Source: an uncultured Phascolarctobacterium sp.
GTDB taxonomy: Bacteria; Bacillota; Negativicutes; Acidaminococcales; Acidaminococcaceae
NCBI GenBank assembly: GCA_949288065.1
Contig: CASEIL010000025.1
Span: forward strand, 1-37,382
Reading direction: 5' to 3'
DNA length: 37,382 bases
Shown: positions 1-8,815 of the stretch, in pieces
How positions within the stretch are numbered: position 1 is the first letter of the stretch
Layout: each line of letters starts with the position of its first letter
The notes under the pieces: model-generated
The model's database searches: none
What the model was told of the DNA's origin: nothing
The model's input: the letters and a program-made list of their open reading frames with translations, nothing else
Position numbers and translations under genes: made by a program

Positions 1-1
1 G

Positions 2-463
2 AAAGTCGTGTTCATCAACCGTGTTGCAAAGGTTGTTAAAGGCGGACGCCGTTTCTCCTTCTCTGCACTTGTTGTGGTAGGTGACGAAAACGGCCATGTA
101 GGCATGGGCCTTGGCAAAGCGGCAGAAGTTCCCGAAGCTATTCGCAAGGGTGTAGAAGACGCTAAAAAGAATATGATTAACGTTGCTATGGTTGGCACAA
201 CCATTCCGCATGAATGCATCGGTGTGTTCGGCGCAGGCCGCGTGTTCTTAAAACCGGCTGCAGAAGGTACCGGCGTAATTGCCGGCGGCCCTGTTCGTGC
301 CGTACTTGAACTGGCTGGCGTTCGTGATATTCTTACCAAATGCCAGGGTTCCAACAACCCGAATAACGTAGTTCGTGCAACGATTGAAGGTCTTCGTTCC
401 TTAAAGAGTGCTGAAACGGTTGCAGCTCTTCGCGGCAAAACCGTACAAGAAATTTTTGGCTAA
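2..463 (+). CDS. rpsE: 30S ribosomal protein S5, 5'-truncated by window edge
   Basis: S5 sits on the solvent side of the small subunit at the mRNA entry and contributes to decoding accuracy. The frame is open from base 2 and reads [18 protein letters not shown], which is internal sequence of S5: the family normally has about 15 more residues before it. The GTG at base 8 is therefore an internal Val codon, not the start, and the gene begins before the window. The double-stranded RNA-binding N domain ([15 protein letters not shown]) and the C domain ending near the stop are otherwise complete. It is followed 12 nt later by rpmD with a good AAGGAGG site, the standard spc operon order. Confidence 0.97.
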   Translation, partial: KVVFINRVAKVVKGGRRFSFSALVVVGDENGHVGMGLGKAAEVPEAIRKGVEDAKKNMINVAMVGTTIPHECIGVFGAGRVFLKPAAEGTGVIAGGPVRAVLELAGVRDILTKCQGSNNPNNVVRATIEGLRSLKSAETVAALRGKTVQEIFG

Positions 464-475
464 GGAGGAAGCTCG

Positions 476-661
476 ATGCAACAACTTAAAGTTACGCTGA
501 CCCGCAGCCTTATCGGTTATCCGCAAGACCAGCGCATGACCGTAAAAGCTCTGGGCTTAGGAAAAATTAATTCTACTGCAATAAAAGACGATACCCCGGC
601 AATCCGCGGTATGCTTCACAAAGTAAGGCACCTTGTGAAGGTTGAAATCGTTGAAGCTTAA
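476..661 (+). CDS. rpmD: 50S ribosomal protein L30
   Basis: L30 is a small protein of the large subunit. The 61-residue product has the usual bacterial length and the typical pattern: [13 protein letters not shown] at the N terminus, then [21 protein letters not shown] and the closing [12 protein letters not shown]. The ATG at 476 is preceded by TAAGGAGGA about 8 nt upstream. It lies between rpsE and rplO, as expected in the spc operon, and nothing in it looks damaged. Confidence 0.97.
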   Translation: MQQLKVTLTRSLIGYPQDQRMTVKALGLGKINSTAIKDDTPAIRGMLHKVRHLVKVEIVEA

Positions 662-679
662 TGCGAGGAGGTGCAACAG

Positions 680-1120
680 ATGAATTTGCATGAATTATCA
701 CCTGCACCGGGTTCCAAAACCAAGCATGTACGCGTTGGCCGTGGTTTGGGTTCCGGTCTTGGTAAAACATCCGGCAAAGGCCAGAAGGGCCAGAAATCCC
801 GCTCCGGCGGTGTAAAACGCCCTGGCTTTGAAGGTGGTCAAAGACCTTTGTATCTGCGTTTCCCGAAACGTGGTTTCTACAATAGATTCGGCTCTGACTA
901 TGTTGAAATCAACGTAGGCAGCCTTAATTGCTTTGAAGACGGCACAGTAGTTGAACCTGTAATGCTGATTGAGTCCGGCCTTGTTAAAAACATCCGCGAC
1001 GGTATCCGCATTCTCGGCAACGGTGAGCTGACCAAAAAGCTTACTGTACAGGCTATGGGCTTCAGCAAATCTGCTGAAGAGAAAATCATTGCTGCCGGCG
1101 GCAAAGTAGAGGTGATTTAA
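680..1120 (+). CDS. rplO: 50S ribosomal protein L15
   Basis: L15 binds 23S rRNA late in large-subunit assembly. The product begins [15 protein letters not shown] and has the Gly/Lys-rich N-terminal arm ([25 protein letters not shown]) that threads into rRNA, followed by the globular C domain. I chose the ATG at 680, not the in-frame GTG at 671, because the AGGAGGTG ribosome site overlaps the GTG and lies 7-8 nt before the ATG. The resulting 146 residues match the family. secY starts 2 nt after its stop, which suggests translational coupling. Confidence 0.96.
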   Translation: MNLHELSPAPGSKTKHVRVGRGLGSGLGKTSGKGQKGQKSRSGGVKRPGFEGGQRPLYLRFPKRGFYNRFGSDYVEINVGSLNCFEDGTVVEPVMLIESGLVKNIRDGIRILGNGELTKKLTVQAMGFSKSAEEKIIAAGGKVEVI

Positions 1121-1121
1121 A

Positions 1122-2378
1122 GTGTTGTCAGCCCTCGCAAATCTTTCGCAAGTATCAGAACTCAGGCGGAAAATTCTTTTTACTCTCGCCATGTTCGTCG
1201 TTTTTAGGGCTGGAACACACATCCCTGTTCCTGGCGTTAACGCAAGCATGATCGAGCAGCTGTTTAACAGCGGCAATCTGCTGGGGTTGCTTGATATGTT
1301 TTCCGGCGGTGCCTTGAGCAAATTTTCTGTTTTTGCGATGAGCATTACCCCGTACATCAATGCTTCCATTATTCTCCAGCTGCTTAAAGTAGTAGTTCCT
1401 ACTTTAGAGCAGTGGGGCAAGGAAGGCGTTGAAGGCCAGAAGAAATTAACCAAGGTTACCAGATATGGTACGGTTGTGCTGGGCTTCATCCAGGCATTGG
1501 GTATGGCTTACGGTTTAAGGATGGCAATTAACGATCCGAGCATCTTCTCGATTTTACTGATTGCTATTACCTTAACTGCCGGTACTGTTTTATTGATGTG
1601 GATTGGTGAGCAAATTACGGCTAAAGGCGTCGGCAACGGCATCTCGCTGATAATCTTCGCAGGTATCGTTTCGAGGATTCCTGACGGACTCAATGTTATC
1701 TACCAGTATTTGCAGGCCGGAACAATTAATGTTTTAAATGTACTTTTATTCGCTGTTATTGCAGTTGCCATGATCGTCTTCGTAATTGCAATTACCCAGG
1801 GAATCCGTAAAGTACCGGTACAGTACGCTAAACGCGTGGTTGGCCGTAAAATGTACGGCGGCCATTCCAGCTACATTCCGCTGAAAGTTAACCAGGCCGG
1901 CGTTATTCCTATCATCTTCGCATCCTCTATTCTGATGTTCCCGGTAACTATCGGCCAGTTTGTGGATGTTGCATGGGTTAAAACCGTTGCAGGCTGGTTT
2001 GCGTGGGGTTCCCCGCTGCAAACTACTTTGTATGTATTAATGATTTTGTTCTTCACTTATTTCTATACTGCTGTAAGCATCAATATTAATGACGTGGCGG
2101 ACAACCTCAAAAAATACGGCGGCTTTATTCCCGGTCTGCGCCCCGGCAAACCTACCAGCGATTATCTGGACAAAATTATGACCAGAATCACTCTTGCCGG
2201 TGCAATTTTCCTTTCGCTGATTGCGCTGATGCCTAATGTTATCGGTTGGATGACCGGTATTGAGGGCGTATACTTTGGCGGTACCGCACTGTTAATCGTT
2301 GTTGGTGTTGCGCTCGATACGATGAAGCAAATTGAATCTCTCGTACTGATGCGCCACTATCAAGGTTTTATGAAGTAG
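1122..2378 (+). CDS. secY: Preprotein translocase channel subunit SecY
   Basis: SecY is the central pore of the SecYEG translocon in the cytoplasmic membrane. The 418-residue product has the full ten-helix pattern of hydrophobic segments. Recognisable landmarks are the first helix followed by the plug region ([13 protein letters not shown]), the [14 protein letters not shown] segment, the cytoplasmic loop with KVPVQYAKR that contacts SecA or the ribosome, and the C-terminal MRHYQGFMK tail. The start is a GTG at 1122, two bases after rplO, with an AGAGGTG site overlapping the end of rplO. adk follows 13 nt later, as in most Bacillota. Confidence 0.97.
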   Translation: MLSALANLSQVSELRRKILFTLAMFVVFRAGTHIPVPGVNASMIEQLFNSGNLLGLLDMFSGGALSKFSVFAMSITPYINASIILQLLKVVVPTLEQWGKEGVEGQKKLTKVTRYGTVVLGFIQALGMAYGLRMAINDPSIFSILLIAITLTAGTVLLMWIGEQITAKGVGNGISLIIFAGIVSRIPDGLNVIYQYLQAGTINVLNVLLFAVIAVAMIVFVIAITQGIRKVPVQYAKRVVGRKMYGGHSSYIPLKVNQAGVIPIIFASSILMFPVTIGQFVDVAWVKTVAGWFAWGSPLQTTLYVLMILFFTYFYTAVSININDVADNLKKYGGFIPGLRPGKPTSDYLDKIMTRITLAGAIFLSLIALMPNVIGWMTGIEGVYFGGTALLIVVGVALDTMKQIESLVLMRHYQGFMK

Positions 2379-2391
2379 GAGGAATCAGGAA

Positions 2392-3039
2392 ATGCATATT
2401 ATTTTAATGGGACCTCCGGGTGCCGGCAAAGGCACTCAAGCAGAAAGATTAATTGCCGAATTCAAAATCCCCCATATTTCTACGGGCGATATGTTCCGCG
2501 CAGCTGTTAAACAGGGCACGGAACTTGGTAAAGAGGCAAAAAGATACATGGATGCCGGACAGCTTGTTCCTGACATTGTAACCATTGGCATTGTCCGCGA
2601 AGGGCTTTCCAAACCGGAATGTGCCAACGGCTTCATCCTCGACGGTTTTCCGAGGACGGAAGAACAGGCAGTTGCTTTGGACGGCATTATGAAAGACCTG
2701 GGCATAAAGATGACAGGCGTAATCAATATCGTAGTTCCCGATGCTGAGCTTGTTGGCAGGGTTACCGGCAGACGCATCTGCAAATCCTGCGGCGCTACCT
2801 ACCATGTAGCGTTTAACCCCAGCAAAGTGGAAGGTATGTGTGATAAATGCGGCGGGACGCTTTATCAACGTGACGACGACAAAGAAGAAACAATAAAGAA
2901 CCGTCTGGAGGCATATCATTCCCAGACCGAGCCTTTAATAGAGTACTACAAAAAACAGGGATTATACCACGAAATCAACGGCCTGCAGCCGATTGACAAG
3001 GTATATGCCGATGTTAAAGCTAGTCTCTGTGGCAACTGA
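2392..3039 (+). CDS. adk: Adenylate kinase (zinc-lid type)
   Basis: The enzyme interconverts ATP + AMP and 2 ADP in the cytosol. The 215-residue product starts with the P-loop [10 protein letters not shown] (residues 7-16), followed by the AMP-binding region with STGDMFRAA and [11 protein letters not shown]. The LID domain carries two CxxC pairs (Cys130/Cys133 and Cys150/Cys153), the four-cysteine zinc site of the Gram-positive-type long enzyme. The ATG at 2392 follows TAGGAGGAATC. The next gene is infA after only 17 nt. Many relatives have map (methionine aminopeptidase) at this point, and it is absent here. Confidence 0.96.
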   Translation: MHIILMGPPGAGKGTQAERLIAEFKIPHISTGDMFRAAVKQGTELGKEAKRYMDAGQLVPDIVTIGIVREGLSKPECANGFILDGFPRTEEQAVALDGIMKDLGIKMTGVINIVVPDAELVGRVTGRRICKSCGATYHVAFNPSKVEGMCDKCGGTLYQRDDDKEETIKNRLEAYHSQTEPLIEYYKKQGLYHEINGLQPIDKVYADVKASLCGN

Positions 3040-3056
3040 GCAAGGAGGTACAAACT

Positions 3057-3261
3057 GTGTCCAAACAAGACGTAATTGAGGTTGAAGGCACAATCTTAGA
3101 ATCTTTGCCAAATGCCATGTTCCAGGTAAAATTGGAAAACGGCCATGTTATTCTGGCACACATATCCGGTAAGATACGTATGAACTTCATCAAAATTGGT
3201 TACAGTGGAGCTTACTCCGTATGATCTGAACCGTGGAAGAATTACTTACCGTTTTAAATAA
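3057..3261 (+). pseudogene. infA: Translation initiation factor IF-1, frameshifted by a small internal deletion
   Basis: IF-1 is a small OB-fold factor that occupies the ribosomal A site during initiation. The GTG at 3057 follows AAGGAGG, and codons 1-47 are perfectly normal, ending [13 protein letters not shown]. The family then reads LPGDKVTVEL, but here the DNA jumps from ATT (3195-3197) to GGTTACAGTG. The remaining 20 codons ([20 protein letters not shown], 3199-3261) are intact but in another frame. This fits a loss of about 14 nt. Reading straight through gives 55 residues and a TGA at 3222. Because both halves are conserved and the gene is normally essential, this looks more like a sequence or assembly error than true decay. 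Confidence 0.9.
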
Positions 3262-3285
3262 GCAAGACAGGCAAGAGGAGGTTAA

Positions 3286-3402
<117 letters not shown>

Positions 3403-3419
3403 GAAGGAGGTGCGCTTTA

Positions 3420-3788
3420 ATGGCACGTATTGCAGGTGTCGATTTACCGAGAGATAAACGTATTGAATACGCTTTACCTTATATTTATGGCATCGGACTT
3501 ACTTTGTCGAGAGAAATCCTCGCAAAAACCGGTATCAACCCTGATACCCGCGTTCGCGATCTCACCGAAGAGGAAGTTGCTAAAATCCGTGAAACTCTTG
3601 ACGCTGATTATAAAGTAGAAGGTGACCTCCGCCGTGAGGAATCCCTTAATATTAAACGTTTAATTGAAATTGGCAGCTACCGTGGCCGCAGACATCGTAT
3701 GGGTCTGCCGGTTCGTGGACAGAACACCAAAAACAATGCACGTACCCGCAAAGGTCCTAAACGTACTATTGCCGGCAAGAAGAAATAA
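3420..3788 (+). CDS. rpsM: 30S ribosomal protein S13
   Basis: S13 forms intersubunit bridges with the large subunit and contacts P-site tRNA. The 122-residue product starts [19 protein letters not shown], has the helix-hairpin-helix region ([14 protein letters not shown]), the [17 protein letters not shown] stretch and the basic C-terminal tail [16 protein letters not shown] that reaches tRNA. It is full length. An AAGGAGGTG ribosome site precedes the ATG, and the gene follows rpmJ by 17 nt. Confidence 0.97.
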   Translation: MARIAGVDLPRDKRIEYALPYIYGIGLTLSREILAKTGINPDTRVRDLTEEEVAKIRETLDADYKVEGDLRREESLNIKRLIEIGSYRGRRHRMGLPVRGQNTKNNARTRKGPKRTIAGKKK

Positions 3789-3810
3789 TCAGTGAAGGAG
3801 GGATAAACGA

Positions 3811-4076
<266 letters not shown>

Positions 4077-4093
4077 TTGGAGGTGTAGCATAG

Positions 4094-4687
4094 ATGGCAA
4101 TTGATAGAACGCCTGTCCTCAAAAGATGCAGATCTTTGGGCTTAACTCCGGCATTTCTGGGCATTAGCAAGGAATCTCACCGTCAGGCTAAACGCACTAA
4201 CAGAAAAAAGAGTGAATATGGCATTCAGTTAACTGAAAAACAAAAAGCAAAATTTATTTATGGCTTGCTGGAAAAACAGTTCCGCAGCTATTATGACAGA
4301 GCTAAAAAAATGGAAGGCATCACCGGTGAAAACCTGCTTATCCTTCTGGAAAGAAGAATTGACAACGTGGTATTCCGCCTTGGTCTGGCTAATACCCGCC
4401 GTCAGGCTCGCCAGATTGTAAGACATGGCCATATCGCCGTTAACGGCAAACGCCTTGATATTCCTTCCGCTCTGGTAAAAGCAGGCGACGTTGTTTCCGT
4501 AATGGAAGGCAGCCGTTCCAAAGAATATTTCAAAGGCATGGCTGAAACTCTTGCCGGCAAAACCGTTCCGGCCTGGCTCGTTCAGGATGCTGAGAACCTC
4601 GGCGGTAAAGTTGACCGTTACCCGACTCGTGAGGAAATTGATGTTCCTATCGAAGAACATCTCATCGTTGAGTTGTACTCCAAATAA
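4094..4687 (+). CDS. rpsD: 30S ribosomal protein S4 (zinc-free form)
   Basis: S4 is a primary binder of 16S rRNA and helps form the mRNA entry channel. The 197-residue product has the N-terminal region MAIDRTPVLKRCRSLGLTPA, which has one cysteine instead of the four of the zinc form. It also has the S4 RNA-binding domain (LERRIDNVVFRLG, then RRQARQIVRHGHIAVNGKRLDIPS) and the ending EEIDVPIEEHLIVELYSK. It sits in the alpha operon between rpsK and rpoA. The ATG at 4094 follows TTGGAGGTG. Confidence 0.96.
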   Translation: MAIDRTPVLKRCRSLGLTPAFLGISKESHRQAKRTNRKKSEYGIQLTEKQKAKFIYGLLEKQFRSYYDRAKKMEGITGENLLILLERRIDNVVFRLGLANTRRQARQIVRHGHIAVNGKRLDIPSALVKAGDVVSVMEGSRSKEYFKGMAETLAGKTVPAWLVQDAENLGGKVDRYPTREEIDVPIEEHLIVELYSK

Positions 4688-4720
4688 TAGTTTGAACATC
4701 TATATGCCACTTTATATTGG

Positions 4721-4739
4721 GCGTATTGTGGTAATACGC
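4721..4739 (+). promoter_or_regulatory. Intercistronic hairpin between rpsD and rpoA
   Basis: The 72-nt gap between rpsD and rpoA holds a perfect 7-bp stem, GCGTATT (4721-4727) and AATACGC (4733-4739), with a 5-nt loop. It ends just before the AAGAAGGAGG ribosome site of rpoA. No U-run follows, so it is not a standard terminator. It may be an RNA-processing or stability element that sets RNA polymerase alpha output apart from the ribosomal proteins. The function is inferred. Confidence 0.5.
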
Positions 4740-4759
4740 AAAAGAAGGAGGCTTTCCAC

Positions 4760-5701
4760 ATGATCGAATTAGAGAAACCAAAAATGGTCACAGCTGATAT
4801 CAGCGATGACGGGCGTTATGGTAAATTTGTTTGGGAGCCGCTTGAAAGGGGCTACGGCATTACTCTGGGCAACAGCTTACGCAGAGTATTGCTGTCCTCA
4901 CTGCCGGGCGCAGCAGTAACCAGCGTTAAAATTGATGGTGTACTGCATGAATTCTCTACAATTCCTGGCGTCAGGGAAGACGTTGCAGACATTATCCTCA
5001 ACATCAAGGGCCTCTGCCTGAGAATGCACGGCGACGAACCGAAGGTTCTGCGCATTGAATGCAGCGGCGAGCAGGAGGTTACCGCAGCAAACATTATTGC
5101 TGACGCCGATGTTGAAATTTTAAACCCTGAACTGCACATTGCCACGCTGGATACCGATGCGGTGTTCAACATGGAAATTTATGTAGATAAGGGCTTGGGA
5201 TATGTTCCGGCAGATAAGAATAAACGTGCGGATCAGCCGATAGGAGTTATTCCCGTTGATTCCATATATTCTCCTATTACCAGAGTGAAGTTCACCAACT
5301 ATGACAAACTGACTTTGGAGGTTTGGACAGATGGCAGCGTAGAGCCTGATACCGCTGTAAGCATGGCATCCGGCATTATGATTGACTATCTGAAGATGTT
5401 CCAGCCGGCAGCTGAAACTGCATCCGGCATCGTAACGATTTCCGGCGGTACGGAAGAAGCACCCGCAGAAGAGCAGGGCGCACAGGCAAGCAAGGGTTCG
5501 ATTTCCATCGACGACCTTGATTTGTCCGTACGTTCCAACAACTGCCTGCGCCGTGCCGGCATCAACACTGTTGATGAACTTATCCAGAGAACAGAAGAAG
5601 ATATGATGAAAGTGCGCAACCTTGGCCGCAAATCGCTTGAGGAAGTTAAAAAGAAACTCAGCGAAATGGGCCTTAGCCTGCGCAAAAGTGAAGAAGAATA
5701 A
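4760..5701 (+). CDS. rpoA: RNA polymerase alpha subunit
   Basis: Alpha dimerises to scaffold the assembly of beta and beta', and its C domain touches UP-element DNA and activators. The 313-residue product has the N domain signature ([31 protein letters not shown]) and the dimerisation and assembly regions. An Ala/Glu-rich linker at about residues 230-245 follows, then a complete C domain ([22 protein letters not shown] to [11 protein letters not shown]). The ATG at 4760 is preceded by AAGGAGG. rplQ follows after 18 nt, as is standard. Confidence 0.97.
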   Translation: MIELEKPKMVTADISDDGRYGKFVWEPLERGYGITLGNSLRRVLLSSLPGAAVTSVKIDGVLHEFSTIPGVREDVADIILNIKGLCLRMHGDEPKVLRIECSGEQEVTAANIIADADVEILNPELHIATLDTDAVFNMEIYVDKGLGYVPADKNKRADQPIGVIPVDSIYSPITRVKFTNYDKLTLEVWTDGSVEPDTAVSMASGIMIDYLKMFQPAAETASGIVTISGGTEEAPAEEQGAQASKGSISIDDLDLSVRSNNCLRRAGINTVDELIQRTEEDMMKVRNLGRKSLEEVKKKLSEMGLSLRKSEEE

Positions 5702-5719
5702 GAAGGGGGTCGGAAACAG

Positions 5720-6058
5720 ATGGCATACAGAAAACTGGGCCGCAATTCCAGCAACCGTAAAGCTTTGTTCCGCAGCATTTTATGTTCCTTCTTCAAACAC
5801 GAGAGAATCGAAACTACCGTAACTAAAGCTAAGGAAGTAAGCAAACATGCTGCTAAATTAATTACTTTGGCTAAACGCGGCGACCTGCATGCACGCCGCC
5901 TGGTAATGGCTGAGCTCGTGGACGAAGAAGCAACCAGAAAACTGTTTAGCGAGATCGCTCCTAAATACGCTGACCGCCAGGGCGGTTTTACCCGTATTTA
6001 CAAAGTTGGTCCTCGCCGCGGCGACGCTGCTGAAATGGCTATTATCGAGCTCATCTGA
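5720..6058 (+). CDS. rplQ: 50S ribosomal protein L17
   Basis: L17 is a large-subunit protein near the peptide exit tunnel. The 112-residue product is the short Gram-positive-type form, with [19 protein letters not shown] at the start, an ETTVTKAKE segment in the middle and a C terminus ending [16 protein letters not shown]. The ATG at 5720 follows AGAAGGGGGTC. It is the last gene of the operon and is followed by a clear terminator. Confidence 0.97.
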   Translation: MAYRKLGRNSSNRKALFRSILCSFFKHERIETTVTKAKEVSKHAAKLITLAKRGDLHARRLVMAELVDEEATRKLFSEIAPKYADRQGGFTRIYKVGPRRGDAAEMAIIELI

Positions 6059-6089
6059 TTGGTATAAACCAGCTAACATAAACAAAAAG

Positions 6090-6113
6090 ACAGCGGTAAC
6101 CCGCTGTTTTTTT
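6090..6113 (+). terminator. Rho-independent terminator of the alpha operon
   Basis: A 7-bp GC-rich stem, ACAGCGG (6090-6096) and CCGCTGT (6101-6107), with a TAAC loop runs straight into a run of seven T. It lies 31 nt after rplQ. Confidence 0.9.
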
Positions 6114-6139
6114 GTTGCCCAAATTAAAACATAAAACTA

Positions 6140-6169
6140 TTGCCGTAAGCGGCAGAAATTGTGTAAAAT
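6140..6169 (+). promoter_or_regulatory. Probable sigma-70-type promoter of the cyclophilin gene
   Basis: TTGCCG (6140-6145) and TAAAAT (6164-6169) are separated by 18 nt, in an AT-rich stretch after the alpha-operon terminator and 32 nt before the next start codon. Confidence 0.55.
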
Positions 6170-6201
6170 AATAATACAATAAAATTAACGGAGGCATAGC
6201 G

Positions 6202-6672
6202 ATGAGCGAAAACAGCAAAGTAAAATTTACAACCAATAAAGGCGTTTTTGTTGCCGAAATTTTTGAGGACAAAGCGCCGAACACCGCTAAAAACTTTTTG
6301 GATTTGGTAAACAAGGGCTTTTATGACGGCATTATCTTCCACCGTGTTATCGACGGTTTTATGATTCAGGGCGGCGACCCGACCGGCACCGGCATGGGCG
6401 GCCCGGGCTACAAAATTAAAGACGAGTTTGGCGAAGGCTTAAGGCACGACGATGAGGGCGTGCTTTCCATGGCCAACGCAGGCCCCAACACCGGCGGCAG
6501 CCAGTTCTTTATTACGCTGGCGCCTACTCCGTGGCTGGACGGACACCATGCAATCTTCGGCAAAATTGTAGAAGGCATGGACAGAGTACGTTTAATCGGC
6601 GTGGTGCCGACTGATTTTAGAGACCGCCCGATTGAACCGGTGGTTATGGAAAAAGTTGAAGTTGTAAAATAA
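6202..6672 (+). CDS. Cyclophilin-type peptidyl-prolyl cis-trans isomerase
   Basis: Cyclophilins speed up cis-trans isomerisation of prolyl bonds during folding. The 156-residue product is a single domain with all the hallmarks: [19 protein letters not shown], then [27 protein letters not shown], then [37 protein letters not shown]. The catalytic Arg (FHRV) and the FFIT and WLDG pocket residues are present. No signal peptide is visible, so it should be cytosolic. The ATG at 6202 follows ACGGAGG. Its stop overlaps the start of the GIY-YIG gene by one base, so the two are probably cotranscribed. Confidence 0.95.
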   Translation: MSENSKVKFTTNKGVFVAEIFEDKAPNTAKNFLDLVNKGFYDGIIFHRVIDGFMIQGGDPTGTGMGGPGYKIKDEFGEGLRHDDEGVLSMANAGPNTGGSQFFITLAPTPWLDGHHAIFGKIVEGMDRVRLIGVVPTDFRDRPIEPVVMEKVEVVK

Positions 6673-6935
6673 TGCCTGCCTATGTATATATGCTGCGCTG
6701 CGCCGACGGCACGCTTTACACCGGCTGGACGAGCGACCTGGCGCGGCGGGTTAAGGCGCATAACAGCGGGCATGGCGCCAAATATACGCGCAGCCGCACG
6801 CCAGTAGAGCTTGTGTACAGCGAAGAGCTGGAGGATAAGCCGCAGGCCTTAAAACGCGAATACGCTATTAAGCAGCTAAGCCGTGAAGAGAAGCAAAAAC
6901 TGATAGAGCGTAACAAATTAAACACTTTTTGCTGA
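6672..6935 (+). CDS. GIY-YIG domain protein (YhbQ/UPF0213 type)
   Basis: This 87-residue protein is a stand-alone GIY-YIG fold, a family with nuclease members but usually unclear cellular roles for the stand-alone type. The diagnostic residues are visible: YVYMLRCADG and YTGW for the two strands of the name motif, the Arg in DLARRVKAHN, and the Glu in ALKREYAIKQLSREEK. The N-terminal Met directly precedes the fold, so the length fits. It overlaps the cyclophilin stop by one base. No separate promoter is seen between the two genes. Confidence 0.92.
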   Translation: MPAYVYMLRCADGTLYTGWTSDLARRVKAHNSGHGAKYTRSRTPVELVYSEELEDKPQALKREYAIKQLSREEKQKLIERNKLNTFC

Positions 6936-6963
6936 AAATATTGCTAATTTTGCCTAAAACACC

Positions 6964-6992
6964 TTGCTTTATTTATAGCGGTAGGGTATAAT
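6964..6992 (+). promoter_or_regulatory. Promoter of the cold-shock gene
   Basis: TTGCTT (6964-6969) and a consensus TATAAT (6987-6992) are spaced by exactly 17 nt, giving a start near 7000 and a roughly 47-nt leader. The leader contains a 5-bp hairpin TGCGC-GAAA-GCGCA (7005-7018) with a GNRA loop, ahead of the AGGAGG site. Confidence 0.8.
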
Positions 6993-7046
6993 AGGCGGAG
7001 TGAGTGCGCGAAAGCGCAAGTAATATTTTTAGGAGGCCCAGAAGAG

Positions 7047-7244
7047 ATGACTGGCAAAGTAAAATGGTTTAATGCAGAAAAAGGTTATGGTTTCATTGAG
7101 CGCGAAGAAGGCGGCGACGTATTTGTACATTTCTCCGCTATCCAGTGCGATGGATTCAAAACCCTTGAAGAAGGCCAAGCTGTGGAATTTGACGTAGTTG
7201 CAGGTCCCCGCGGTGAGCAGGCTGCAAACGTAGTTCGTCTGTAA
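7047..7244 (+). CDS. Cold-shock protein, CspA family
   Basis: Csp proteins are small OB-fold single-stranded nucleic-acid binders that melt mRNA structure. The 65-residue product reads [20 protein letters not shown] and has both RNA-binding motifs, KGYGFI (RNP1) and VFVHF (RNP2), plus [15 protein letters not shown] near the end. The ATG at 7047 follows TTAGGAGG. It is a monocistronic unit with its own promoter and terminator. The first residues MTGKVKWF and the length are typical of Bacillota Csps. Confidence 0.96.
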   Translation: MTGKVKWFNAEKGYGFIEREEGGDVFVHFSAIQCDGFKTLEEGQAVEFDVVAGPRGEQAANVVRL

Positions 7245-7295
7245 TATATAGTTATTAACCCTATTAATTATATAGAATCGGCTTTGAACAACGAA

Positions 7296-7329
7296 GGACG
7301 CATTTTCTTAGGAAGATGCGTTCTTTTTA
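7296..7329 (+). terminator. Terminator of the cold-shock gene
   Basis: A 12-bp stem with two G-T wobbles, 7296-7307 pairing with 7312-7323, and a TTAG loop is followed by TTTTT. Confidence 0.85.
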
Positions 7330-7343
7330 TTTGTGTTTAATAG

Positions 7344-7352
7344 TGTTATAAT
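7344..7352 (+). promoter_or_regulatory. Extended -10 promoter of the lipase gene
   Basis: TGTTATAAT (7344-7352) is an extended -10 element. No good -35 is visible at the usual distance. The start codon of the lipase gene lies 32 nt downstream. Confidence 0.5.
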
Positions 7353-7384
7353 AAAGTTATAAACTTATTAAGCAGGTATATTTT

Positions 7385-8815
7385 ATGAAAGCATTAAAAA
7401 TTTTAACATTAAGCATCCTGTTAGTGGTTAGCCTTTGCGCGCAGGTTTTTGCCGCTGCGCTGACGGCGGAGGAAAAGCAGGAAATAATTAAAGAATATTA
7501 TTTTACTGAGGCGGTTAACATCGCCGCTGGGCTGTGCATTGGCATTTATGACCCGCAGCAGGCGCCGGAGATTGCTTACCTGCGCGATTACGGCTGGGAG
7601 ATTGTGCCGTTTACCTTAAAGGACGGCAAGGTGGACAGCAGCATCGTCGTTGCTAAAAACTACATTAAAGAGCAGGATTTGGATTTTTACATCGTCGGTT
7701 TCCGCGGTAGCGCCAACAAAAGCGACTGGAAAATAAACCTTGAAACGGAGCAGGTGCCCTACGGCGGCACTAATTTGCAGGAGTTTATTGATTTTGCCGC
7801 TAATACTAAAGCAGATGAAAAGGTGCCGATGGTGCACAAGGGCTTTAACGAATACGTAAACACTGTTTTAAACGCCACAATGCAGGATGGCACGAGCAGC
7901 AAAAAGTTTATTGAAGAGATTAAAACCAACCCCAAAGTAAGGGTGCTGTTAACCGGGCACAGCCTTGGCGGCGCAGTAGCGACGGTGACGGCGGAACGCC
8001 TTGTGAGCATGGGCATTGAAAAATGGCGCGTGCCGGTAATAACCTTTGGCGCGCCTGCTATTGGCAACAAGGCTTTTGCCGAAGCCTACGGCGATAAGAT
8101 TTTGCTGTGGCGCATTACCAACACGGCAGACCCCGTGCCGGGCAGCCTGCAAACCTTCTTTGGCGGCTACAAGCAGTTTGGCAAGCAGTATAAATACAGC
8201 GTATCGCCGCGGCTGGAGGTTAAGCAGCACGATATGGCGATGTATTTTGACGTATCCGTGCATAACTATTACAATGCCTTGCAAAAAGCGCAGGAGGCGG
8301 GGCTGATATCCGGCCTGCCGATGCAGCAGACAAAAGGCACGGAACCACTGGTGGCAGTGTGGGTCGGCGCCAGCCGCGCTTTGGAAAAACGCCCGTATTT
8401 GCCCGATATTCAGACTTTTTTGCTGACGGAGTACCAAAACACGCTGCCGCGCTATATTATTATGGATGACGGCATTAAGCTGTACCGAGACGAGTTTTAC
8501 CCCGTGCAGCATTTTGTACGCGAGGCGCAGGCGCTGGGCGCGGATTATATTTTGATTGCCGAAATTGACGGGCACCAGCCGCAAAACAGCGAAAACTGGT
8601 ATATTAACATGAACCAGAGCGTATTTGACGCGCAGGGCAGCCTGGTGAACGTCATCAGCGTGTCGAAGCTGGTATCGCCGATGTCGGGCACTATGCACGC
8701 TTCTGTGTACGCCGTTAAAGAAGGGCGCGAGCAGCTGAAGGCGTGCCTGCCGTTTGTAAAAACCGTTTATAACAAAACACCGCAGTGGATTAGATTGGGA
8801 GAGATGGCAAATTGA
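7385..8815 (+). CDS. Secreted class 3 lipase with unassigned C-terminal domain
   Basis: The 476-residue protein starts with a signal peptide (MKALKILTLSILLVVSLCAQVFA, cut probably after AFA or AAA), so it should act outside the cytoplasm. The middle is a Lipase_3-type alpha/beta hydrolase: the nucleophile elbow GHSLGG holds Ser193, with Asp249 (in NTADPVPGS) and His293 (in SVHNYY) as likely triad partners. After about residue 310 comes a second region that is not lipase (VAVWVGASRALEKRPYLPDIQ ... FVREAQALGADYILIAEIDG ... SVYAVKEGREQL). It loosely recalls CsgG/TolB-N-like periplasmic domains, but I cannot assign it. The Shine-Dalgarno site is weak. It overlaps the next gene by 4 nt. Confidence 0.85.
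   Translation: MKALKILTLSILLVVSLCAQVFAAALTAEEKQEIIKEYYFTEAVNIAAGLCIGIYDPQQAPEIAYLRDYGWEIVPFTLKDGKVDSSIVVAKNYIKEQDLDFYIVGFRGSANKSDWKINLETEQVPYGGTNLQEFIDFAANTKADEKVPMVHKGFNEYVNTVLNATMQDGTSSKKFIEEIKTNPKVRVLLTGHSLGGAVATVTAERLVSMGIEKWRVPVITFGAPAIGNKAFAEAYGDKILLWRITNTADPVPGSLQTFFGGYKQFGKQYKYSVSPRLEVKQHDMAMYFDVSVHNYYNALQKAQEAGLISGLPMQQTKGTEPLVAVWVGASRALEKRPYLPDIQTFLLTEYQNTLPRYIIMDDGIKLYRDEFYPVQHFVREAQALGADYILIAEIDGHQPQNSENWYINMNQSVFDAQGSLVNVISVSKLVSPMSGTMHASVYAVKEGREQLKACLPFVKTVYNKTPQWIRLGEMAN

Noticed and set aside
698..1489. 263-residue open frame on the minus strand across rplO and secY
   Set aside because: It is a mirror of two conserved genes on the + strand, has no ribosome site and no recognisable motif.
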